From Sphingomonadales bacterium UBA6174 (GTDB lineage: Bacteria; Pseudomonadota; Alphaproteobacteria; Sphingomonadales; Sphingomonadaceae): a stretch of DNA of 11,060 nucleotides. This document shows, piece after piece, positions 6,203 through 11,060 of the stretch. Below the pieces are notes generated by a model that did no database searches, had not been told where the DNA came from, and saw nothing but the letters and a program-made list of their open reading frames with translations. Positions within the stretch are counted from its first letter, which is position 1, and the number at the start of each line of letters is the position of its first letter. The stretch is from contig DITW01000010.1 in NCBI GenBank assembly GCA_002422945.1, forward strand, positions 351 to 11,410. Reading direction: 5' to 3'. A program made the position numbers and the translations under genes.

Positions 6203-7111
6203 ATGAGCCAGATCGTCAAGAATATTCTCGCTGCCTATGAATCGGACAATGCCGGGACCAAGGCCAATCTTTATCGCATCCTGATGCAGGGCCGTTTGGG
6301 CGGCACTGGCAAGATGATCATCCTGCCGGTCGATCAGGGCTTTGAACATGGCCCGGCCCGCAGCTTTGCGATCAACGAGCCGGCCTATGACCCGCATTAT
6401 CACTATCAGCTCGCGATTGACGCGGGCCTGTCGGCTTATGCCGCGCCTTTGGGCATGTTAGAGGCGGGCGCAGACACTTTCGCGGGCCAGATCCCGACGA
6501 TTCTCAAGGTCAACAGCTCGAACAGCTGGGCCACCGGCGTCAATCAGGCGGTGACCGGTTCGGTTGACGATGCGTTGCGTCTTGGTTGCGCGGCCATCGG
6601 CTTCACCATCTATCCGGGTGCGGACGATGTCTTCGACATGATGGAAGAATTCCGCGAACTGGCTGCCGAAGCAAAGTCGGTCGGCCTTGCCACCGTGTTG
6701 TGGTCCTATCCGCGTGGTGGCGATCTGTCGAAGGCGGGTGAACTCGCGCTCGATGTCGGCGCTTATGCCGCCCATATGGCCGCATTGCTGGGCGCGCACA
6801 TCATCAAGGTGAAGCTGCCGAGCGACCATATCGAACAGAAGGACGCACAGAAGTCCTATGAAGGTCTCGACACCTCGACACAGGCCAAGCGCGTCTCGCA
6901 CGTCGTGAAGTCCTGCTTCAACGGTCGTCGTCTCGTCGTCTTCTCGGGCGGTGCCGCCAAGGGTGCAGATGCCGTTTATCAGGACGCACGCGACATTCGC
7001 GATGGCGGCGGCAATGGCTCGATCATCGGTCGCAACACCTTCCAGCGTCCGCGCGGCGATGCGTTGGCGATGCTCGACAAGCTGGTCAACATCTACACCG
7101 GCAAGGAATAA
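6203..7111 (+). CDS. fbaB: Class I fructose-bisphosphate aldolase, DhnA/FbaB type
   Basis: A 302-residue aldolase of the archaeal-type class I (DhnA/FbaB) family. It is expected to cleave or form fructose 1,6-bisphosphate through a Schiff base, without metal. The N-terminal PVDQGFEHGP (42-51) and central KVNSSNSWA are typical. The strand ending HIIKVKLPS contains Lys202 and Lys204, one of which should be the Schiff-base lysine. The phosphate-binding end is VVFSGGAAKG, with IIGRNTFQRP near the C-terminus. No zinc-site pattern of class II aldolases is seen. AGGAG at 6191-6195 lies 7 bases before the ATG. Fourth in the tkt-gap-pgk-fba cluster, it joins triose phosphates to hexose phosphates. The start is supported by the ribosome-binding site. 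Confidence 0.93.
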   Translation: MSQIVKNILAAYESDNAGTKANLYRILMQGRLGGTGKMIILPVDQGFEHGPARSFAINEPAYDPHYHYQLAIDAGLSAYAAPLGMLEAGADTFAGQIPTILKVNSSNSWATGVNQAVTGSVDDALRLGCAAIGFTIYPGADDVFDMMEEFRELAAEAKSVGLATVLWSYPRGGDLSKAGELALDVGAYAAHMAALLGAHIIKVKLPSDHIEQKDAQKSYEGLDTSTQAKRVSHVVKSCFNGRRLVVFSGGAAKGADAVYQDARDIRDGGGNGSIIGRNTFQRPRGDALAMLDKLVNIYTGKE

Positions 7112-7146
7112 AATTTCTCTTCACATCCGTGAAGCAAAATTGAATG

Positions 7147-7175
7147 GGGGTGGGGCTTTTGTCCCACCCCTTTTT
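7147..7175 (+). terminator. Rho-independent terminator after fba
   Basis: GGGGTGGG(G)C (7147-7156) pairs with G(T)CCCACCCC (7161-7170) through about 10 bp with a TTTT loop, followed at once by TTTTT (7171-7175). This is the clearest intrinsic terminator in the window and ends the tkt-gap-pgk-fba unit 36 bases after the fba stop. A smaller hairpin, CTTCAC-ATCC-GTGAAG (7119-7134), precedes it. Confidence 0.92.
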
Positions 7176-7214
7176 CATGCATCCTCCCCCGCGATTGCTA
7201 TGGGAGAGTGCAAT

Positions 7215-7757
7215 ATGACAACGACGATTGAAAACATTCCATTGAAGACGATTGCGGGCGCAGATAGCTCGCTTGGCGATTATGCTGGCAAGGTCCGGCT
7301 GGTGGTCAATGTGGCCTCTAAATGCGGCCTGACCTCGCAATATGAGGGGTTGGAAGCGCTGTATCGCGACTATCAGGACAAGGGTTTGGTCGTGTTGGGT
7401 TTCCCGGCCAATGATTTCGGCGCGCAGGAACCGGGCAGCAATGACGAGATTGCGGATTTCTGCCGGACCAATTTCTCCATCGATTTTCCGATGTTCGCGA
7501 AAATCCCGGTGACGGGCGAGGGCAAGCACCCGCTCTATGCCGCGCTGACCAGTGCACATCCCAAGGCGACCGGCGATGGCGATGCCTTCCGGGGCATGTT
7601 GAAAGGCCATAATATCGAGCCGACGCAAGAGCCTGAAGTTTTGTGGAATTTCGAAAAATTCCTGATCGACCGCGATGGCGAAGTGATTGGCCGGTTCGTT
7701 CCCGGCACCGCGCCGAATGATCCGGCGCTGGTCGCCGCGATTGAGGCGGCGCTCTAA
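7215..7757 (+). CDS. Glutathione peroxidase-family thiol peroxidase
   Basis: A 180-residue thioredoxin-fold peroxidase that should reduce hydrogen peroxide or organic hydroperoxides in the cytoplasm; no signal peptide is seen. The peroxidatic Cys37 is in VASKCGLTSQY, the tetrad Gln71 in GAQEPG, and Trp144/Asn145 in LWNFEKFL. It uses Cys, not selenocysteine: codon 37 is TGC. Cys83 (ADFCRTNF) is near where the resolving Cys of thioredoxin-dependent members is found, so the true reductant may be thioredoxin, not glutathione. The second motif reads GFPANDF where GFPCNQF is usual. The start has GGGAG at 7202-7206, 8 bases upstream; the reading frame extends upstream only into non-homologous sequence. 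It follows the fba terminator, so it needs its own promoter, not clearly visible. Confidence 0.92.
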   Translation: MTTTIENIPLKTIAGADSSLGDYAGKVRLVVNVASKCGLTSQYEGLEALYRDYQDKGLVVLGFPANDFGAQEPGSNDEIADFCRTNFSIDFPMFAKIPVTGEGKHPLYAALTSAHPKATGDGDAFRGMLKGHNIEPTQEPEVLWNFEKFLIDRDGEVIGRFVPGTAPNDPALVAAIEAAL

Positions 7758-7772
7758 GCGTCCAATTCATTT

Positions 7773-7814
7773 CCTCCCTCTGGCTTGATCTAGCGAATAT
7801 CGCTAGAGGGAGGG
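7773..7814 (+). promoter_or_regulatory. Hairpin masking the thiE ribosome-binding site
   Basis: CCTCCCTCT (7773-7781) is the exact reverse complement of AGAGGGAGG (7805-7813), a 9 bp stem whose 3' arm is the whole purine-rich ribosome-binding region of thiE. An inner hairpin (AGCGA 7792-7796 with TCGCT 7800-7804) stacks within the loop. The structure ends 2 bases before the ATG at 7816. It should lower thiE translation unless melted or displaced. No TPP riboswitch sequence is seen. Confidence 0.6.
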
Positions 7815-7815
7815 C

Positions 7816-8505
7816 ATGAATGACGATTTTGATCCTGCCGACCTTTCGCTCGACCCCGGTTTTGCCGATCGCTTCGATCGCGACCGTCGCCCGAAGTGCC
7901 AACTTTACCTGATTTCACCTGAAAAGGTGGATGAGGATTTTCCCGACCGCCTACGCGCGGCGCTATCGGCAGGGCCGGTCGCGGCGTTCCAGTTCCGGGT
8001 CAAGGATGTCGATCAGCATACCGCCACGGCGCTTGCCGAACCGTTGCAGGCGATTTGCGCGGAATTCGATGTTGCCTTCATCGTCAATGACAGCATCAGC
8101 CTGGCCAAGCGCCTTGGCGCGGATGGCGTGCATCTGGGGCAGGGCGATGGCGACCCGAAAGAGGCGCGCAAGGTTTTGGGCCCGGATGCCCAGATCGGCG
8201 TGACCTGTCATGACAGCCGCCATCTCGCGATGGAAGCAGGTGAAGCGGGCGCGGATTATGTCGCGTTCGGCGCTTTTTATCCGACCACGACCAAGGAAAC
8301 GACTCATCAGGCGGAACCGTCGCTGCTGAGCTGGTGGACGACGCTGTTCGGCCTTCCTTGCGTTGCGATTGGCGGCATCACCCCGGATAATGCACGGCCT
8401 TTGATTGATGCAGGCGCGGACTTTATCGCGGTGAGTGGGGCGGTCTGGAATGACCCTGATGGACCTGCAGCGGCGATCAGGCGCTTTACGGATGTGCTCG
8501 CATAG
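7816..8505 (+). CDS. thiE: Thiamine phosphate synthase
   Basis: A 229-residue TIM-barrel enzyme. It joins hydroxymethylpyrimidine diphosphate and thiazole phosphate to give thiamine phosphate. Recognisable motifs: QFRVK (59-63, counterpart of QLREK/QFREK, Lys63 kept), IVND (89-92), GADGVHLGQGD (101-111), the loop FGAFYPTTTK (151-160), AIGGITPDNA (184-193) and AVSGAV (205-210). The protein is longer than the usual 210 or so because of an acidic N-terminal stretch of about 27 residues. The ATG at 7816 is forced: an in-frame TAG at 7804-7806 closes the frame upstream and no other start lies nearby. AGAGGGAGGG immediately precedes it, some of it unusually close. Other thi genes are absent, so it stands alone after the peroxidase gene. 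A TenI-like role is less likely given the PTTTK loop. Confidence 0.93.
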   Translation: MNDDFDPADLSLDPGFADRFDRDRRPKCQLYLISPEKVDEDFPDRLRAALSAGPVAAFQFRVKDVDQHTATALAEPLQAICAEFDVAFIVNDSISLAKRLGADGVHLGQGDGDPKEARKVLGPDAQIGVTCHDSRHLAMEAGEAGADYVAFGAFYPTTTKETTHQAEPSLLSWWTTLFGLPCVAIGGITPDNARPLIDAGADFIAVSGAVWNDPDGPAAAIRRFTDVLA

Positions 8506-8560
8506 GCTAAGGGCCGCGCCAGCTTACGCTCTTTCCCATTTCAGACTGTCAGGTGATCCC

Positions 8561-9124
8561 ATGAAAATCAGCGGTGTCGACATTCGTCCCGGCAACATCA
8601 TTGAATATGAAAAGGGCCTGTGGCGTGCGGTGAAAATCCAGCACACGCAGCCCGGCAAGGGTGGCGCCTATATGCAGGTCGAAATGAAGAACCTGATCGA
8701 TGGCCGCAAGACCAACGTCCGCTTCCGTTCGGCAGAAACGGTCGAGCGCGTGCGTCTCGACACCAAGGACTTCCAGTTCCTGTTCGCAGAAGGTGACCAG
8801 CTGACGTTCATGGACAAGGAAACCTATGAACAGGTGTCCTTGGCCCGCGATCTGCTCGGCGAAGCGGCGGCGTTCCTGCAAGATGGCATGGACGTGGTGA
8901 TGGAACTCTGGGAAGAACGCCCGATCAGTGTCCAGTTGCCCGATCAGATCGAAGCCACCATCGTCGAAGCCGACGCCGTGGTGAAGGGGCAGACCGCTTC
9001 TTCCAGCTATAAGCCTGCGATCCTCGACAATGGCGTGCGCATCATGGTGCCGCCGCATATCGGCGCAGGCACCCGCGTGGTCGTCGACGTGTATGAACAG
9101 ACCTATGTCAAGCGTGCCGATTAA
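8561..9124 (+). CDS. efp: Elongation factor P
   Basis: A 187-residue protein matching the usual EF-P length. It enters the ribosomal E/P site and relieves stalling at consecutive prolines. The N-terminal KOW-like domain holds the modification loop QPGKGGA (30-36); Lys33 is equivalent to E. coli Lys34, so a lysine modification by an EpmA-type enzyme is expected, not arginine rhamnosylation. The OB domains follow, with RFRSAETVERV, the SVQLPDQIEATIVEAD region and a C-terminal MVPPHIGAGTRVVVD. The start is chosen by homology (MKISGVDIRPGN) and AGG at 8554-8556; upstream in-frame codons overlap thiE and are not EF-P-like. It lies 55 bases after thiE, with no clear terminator between them. Confidence 0.96.
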   Translation: MKISGVDIRPGNIIEYEKGLWRAVKIQHTQPGKGGAYMQVEMKNLIDGRKTNVRFRSAETVERVRLDTKDFQFLFAEGDQLTFMDKETYEQVSLARDLLGEAAAFLQDGMDVVMELWEERPISVQLPDQIEATIVEADAVVKGQTASSSYKPAILDNGVRIMVPPHIGAGTRVVVDVYEQTYVKRAD

Positions 9125-9135
9125 GCATTGATGGC

Positions 9136-9168
9136 ATGAGGGCGGCGCTCATGATGGGGCCGCCTCAT
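9136..9168 (+). terminator. Hairpin after efp, possible terminator
   Basis: ATGAGG (9136-9141) and CGGC (9143-9146) pair with GCCG (9159-9162) and CCTCAT (9163-9168), a 10 bp stem with one bulged G and a 12-base loop. The downstream sequence is only mildly T-rich. It separates efp from the suhB-family gene, which has its own promoter, so termination here is plausible. Confidence 0.5.
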
Positions 9169-9212
9169 TGCGATATGTCTTGCGTTGTTGATTGGCGCGG
9201 GCAGGCGACACA

Positions 9213-9218
9213 TATAAT
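9213..9218 (+). promoter_or_regulatory. Perfect -10 box (TATAAT) ahead of the suhB-family gene
   Basis: TATAAT occurs 30 bases before the ATG at 9248. No strong -35 lies at the best distance; candidates are TTGATT (9188-9193, 19-base spacer) and TTGGCG (9192-9197, 15-base spacer). Transcription would begin near 9225 and give a short leader with AAGGA at 9236-9240. Confidence 0.55.
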
Positions 9219-9247
9219 GGCCCGATGTGGCTGATAAGGATTACCCA

Positions 9248-10060
9248 ATGGCTGCCCATTCCGGATTGCTCACCATCATGGATCGCGCCGCGCGCAAGGC
9301 CGGGGCGAAGCTGCGCCGCGACTTTAACGAGGTGCAGCAATTGCAGGTCAGCCGCAAAGGTCCGGCTGATTTCGTGACCAAGGCTGATGAAGCTGCCGAA
9401 CGCACCTTGTTCGAGGAATTAAGCAAGGCGCGCCCCGATTGGGGTTTCCTGATGGAAGAAGGTGGCGAAATCGCGGGCGATCCGAACAAACCGCGCTTTA
9501 TCGTCGATCCACTCGATGGTACCAGCAATTTCCTGCACGGCCTGCCGCATTTTTCGATCTCGATTGCGGTTGAAGAGCCGCAGACGAACGGCAAACGCGA
9601 AATCACCACCGGCCTTGTCTATCAGCCGCTGACCGATGAAAGCTTCTGGGCCGAAAAGGGTCGGGGCGCATGGTTGCACGATAAGCGCCTGCGCGTGTCG
9701 GCGCGGCGCGATATGTCGGAAGCGTTGATCGCGACCGGCATTCCGTTCCTTGGCCATGGCGATTTCGCCGAATGGAGTCGCATTTTCGGTGCGGTTGCGC
9801 CGGAAGTCGCGGGCATTCGTCGCTTCGGCGCGGCGTCGCTCGATCTCGCTTGGGTTGCTGCGGGTCGGTTTGACGGTTTTTGGGAGAGCAATCTCCAGGA
9901 CTGGGATGTGGCCGCCGGGATGCTGCTCGTGCGTGAGGCTGGCGGATTCGTTACCGACTTCCGTGGTGGCGACAAATGCCTTGAGCGCAGTGAATTTCTT
10001 GCCGCCAATGATGCGCTGCATAGCCGGTTGCATAAATTGGTGGCGCAGAGCCTGCGGTAA
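9248..10060 (+). CDS. suhB: Inositol monophosphatase/SuhB-family phosphatase
   Basis: A 270-residue Mg2+-dependent, Li+-sensitive type phosphatase. The metal-site signatures are complete: DFVTKAD (41-47), EEGG (70-73), the DPLDGTSNF motif (87-95) and WDVAAG (219-224). Family members hydrolyse inositol phosphates or other sugar phosphates, including fructose 1,6-bisphosphate in archaeal types, and E. coli SuhB also acts in rRNA transcription antitermination. Which substrate applies here cannot be read. The ATG at 9248 has AAGGA 7 bases upstream; an in-frame ATG at 9227 lacks any ribosome-binding site. The gene is flanked by efp and the nuo operon, and probably has its own promoter (TATAAT at 9213). 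The symbol is given for family membership only. Confidence 0.88.
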   Translation: MAAHSGLLTIMDRAARKAGAKLRRDFNEVQQLQVSRKGPADFVTKADEAAERTLFEELSKARPDWGFLMEEGGEIAGDPNKPRFIVDPLDGTSNFLHGLPHFSISIAVEEPQTNGKREITTGLVYQPLTDESFWAEKGRGAWLHDKRLRVSARRDMSEALIATGIPFLGHGDFAEWSRIFGAVAPEVAGIRRFGAASLDLAWVAAGRFDGFWESNLQDWDVAAGMLLVREAGGFVTDFRGGDKCLERSEFLAANDALHSRLHKLVAQSLR

Positions 10061-10318
10061 TTTCATGAAATCAGGTCGGCTGGGGCGGCGAAATCCGTTT
10101 ATGGCCGACCTTTGAAAACGGCGGCTGAGCGAGGCTTCGCGCGGTTGATGCGGGCTTGCTGCCAAAAGGCGAACAAAATCATCCATTTTTGGCGCAATTG
10201 TGCCGATGATGCGCTGCAAAATAGGTGACAGCTAAAATGCATCCCTATATGCTTGCAGCCTGAGCAAGACGCTCCTAAAAGCCCGCCAATCATTATCGCA
10301 GCAATCAGGATTCTTCCC
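10061..10318. other. Noncoding spacer ahead of the complex I operon
   Basis: These 258 bases hold no convincing gene. Visible elements are a hairpin, AGGTCGGC (10073-10080) with GCCGACCT (10104-10111), that may end the suhB transcript; a stem GCCAAAA/TTTTGGC (10161-10167 with 10187-10193); the near-perfect palindrome GGCGCAATTGTGCC (10191-10204), which looks like an operator; and a weak promoter candidate with GTGACA (10225-10230) and TATATG (10246-10251) 15 bases apart. AGGA at 10307-10310 is the nuoA ribosome-binding site. The leader of nuoA is therefore likely about 60 bases. Confidence 0.55.
10073..10111 (+). terminator. Hairpin after suhB, possible terminator
   Basis: An exact 8 bp inverted repeat (AGGTCGGC and GCCGACCT) with a 23-base, G-rich loop begins 12 bases after the stop codon. 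Only TT follows it, so it is a weak or factor-assisted terminator at best. Confidence 0.45.
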
Positions 10319-10693
10319 TTGGTCGATCTATCTGAATATCTGCCGATCCTGCTATTCCTCGGCGTAGCGTTGGTCTTGTCGAGCCTGTTCGTGTTTGGCC
10401 CAATGGCGCTCAATCACGTGACCGGCGCGTATAAGCCGAGCGCGGACAAGCTGGCGGAATATGAATGCGGCTTTCCCGCATTCGAGGATGCGCGCGCGCA
10501 GTTCGATGTCCGCTTTTACCTCGTGGCGATCCTGTTCATCATCTTCGACCTTGAGGCTGCCTTTTTGTACCCATGGGCGGTTTCGCTGGACAAGATCGGT
10601 TGGGCTGGCTGGTTCGCGATGATGGGTTTCCTGGTCGAGCTTGTGATCGGCTTTGCTTATGCATGGAAGAAGGGAGCTCTCGAATGGGAGTAG
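10319..10693 (+). CDS. nuoA: NADH-quinone oxidoreductase subunit A (complex I)
   Basis: A 124-residue inner-membrane subunit of complex I, part of the interface that links quinone reduction to proton pumping. Three membrane helices are apparent (about residues 8-30, 66-86 and 96-116). The conserved loop AEYECGFPAFEDAR (46-59) and FDLEAAFLYPWA (76-87, acidic Asp77 and Glu79) identify the family. The start is taken as TTG at 10319: it gives the family N-terminus MVDLSEYLPI and AGGA lies 8 bases upstream. No ATG fits, and an in-frame TTG at 10253 would add 22 residues without homology or a ribosome-binding site. Its last 10 bases overlap nuoB in another frame, indicating coupled translation. Confidence 0.92.
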   Translation: MVDLSEYLPILLFLGVALVLSSLFVFGPMALNHVTGAYKPSADKLAEYECGFPAFEDARAQFDVRFYLVAILFIIFDLEAAFLYPWAVSLDKIGWAGWFAMMGFLVELVIGFAYAWKKGALEWE

Positions 10694-11060
10694 ATCTGGC
10701 ACCGGTTCCGGGGACTGCGCCCGATCCGTCATTCTTCAACGACATCAATGCCGAGCTGGATAACAAGGGTTTCCTTGTCACCAGCACGGAAGATCTGTTC
10801 CAATGGGCGCGCACCGGGTCCTTGTGGTGGATGACCTTCGGTCTTGCCTGCTGCGCGGTCGAGATGATTCATGTGAACATGCCGCGTTACGATCTCGAAC
10901 GCTTTGGCGTGGCGCCGCGCGCCAGTCCGCGCCAGTCGGACGTGATGATCGTTGCCGGCACCTTGTGCAATAAAATGGCCCCGGCTTTGCGCCGTGTCTA
11001 CGATCAGATGTCGGAACCAAAATACGTCATCTCGATGGGTAGCTGCGCCAATGGCGGCGG
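10684..11060 (+). CDS. nuoB: NADH-quinone oxidoreductase subunit B (complex I), 5' part
   Basis: An open frame from ATG at 10684 runs off the window, giving the first 125 residues (the family has about 170-180). NuoB carries cluster N2, the last iron-sulfur centre before quinone. Three of the four expected ligands are present: the tandem Cys56-Cys57 in GLACCAVEM and Cys121 in MGSCANGG; the fourth, in a PGCPP motif, lies beyond the edge. Cys95 in AGTLCNKM is an extra cysteine, not a known ligand. DLFQWARTGSLWWMTFG and the MPRYDLERFG region are typical of alphaproteobacterial and mitochondrial PSST-type subunits. GGGAG at 10672-10676 lies 7 bases upstream, and the start is inside the end of nuoA. 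Confidence 0.96.
   Translation, partial: MGVDLAPVPGTAPDPSFFNDINAELDNKGFLVTSTEDLFQWARTGSLWWMTFGLACCAVEMIHVNMPRYDLERFGVAPRASPRQSDVMIVAGTLCNKMAPALRRVYDQMSEPKYVISMGSCANGG

Noticed and set aside
7760..7816. TPP riboswitch upstream of thiE
   Set aside because: No CTGAGA-type thi-box core is present and the leader is too short; only the ribosome-binding-site hairpin is visible.
1..11060. Mobile element, CRISPR array, toxin-antitoxin or defence system
   Set aside because: I saw no transposase, integrase, direct-repeat array or restriction-type motif. The genes are housekeeping throughout, with even codon use.

Overview
The window looks like ordinary chromosomal core DNA from a Sphingomonadales-type alphaproteobacterium (Sphingomonas/Sphingopyxis relatives). 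The basis is moderately high GC with GCC/GGC/CTC-rich codons, close recall-level resemblance of the proteins (DUF2842, ZapA, NuoA/NuoB, EF-P) to sphingomonad homologues, and the order zapA | tkt-gap-pgk-fba-thiE-efp-suhB-nuo. No database search was possible, so the taxon is an inference.

Left part (1-1708). The 3' end of a tRNA gene with encoded CCA sits on the plus strand and runs into a palindrome. A minus-strand group then reads right to left: a small coiled-coil protein, zapA (cell division), a 6S RNA gene that is not protein coding, fau (5-formyltetrahydrofolate cyclo-ligase) and a DUF2842 membrane protein. Stop/start overlaps (TGATG, ATGA) indicate translational coupling. The 6S RNA lies between zapA and fau, the same arrangement as the ssrS-ygfA locus of E. 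coli. Its promoter can be read inside the 3' end of zapA.

Middle part (1709-7175). A plus-strand central-carbon cluster starts after a 160-base divergent spacer: transketolase (tkt), glyceraldehyde-3-phosphate dehydrogenase (gap), phosphoglycerate kinase (pgk) and a class I DhnA/FbaB-type fructose-bisphosphate aldolase. These enzymes interconvert pentose phosphates, triose phosphates and 3-phosphoglycerate. In Entner-Doudoroff organisms such a set serves lower glycolysis, gluconeogenesis and the non-oxidative pentose phosphate route. Hairpins without T-tracts separate gap from pgk and pgk from fba, and a classic T-tailed terminator follows fba.

Right part (7176-11060). This holds a glutathione peroxidase-family gene, thiE (thiamine phosphate synthase) with a ribosome-binding site buried in a hairpin, efp (elongation factor P), an inositol-monophosphatase/SuhB-family phosphatase behind a perfect TATAAT box, and, after a 258-base noncoding spacer, the start of the respiratory complex I operon. 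nuoA begins at a TTG codon and overlaps nuoB, which runs off the window.

I found no mobile element, CRISPR array, prophage or unknown multi-gene system. The points most worth checking are non-coding: the 6S RNA with its promoter, the hairpin masking the thiE ribosome-binding site, and the palindromes ahead of nuoA.
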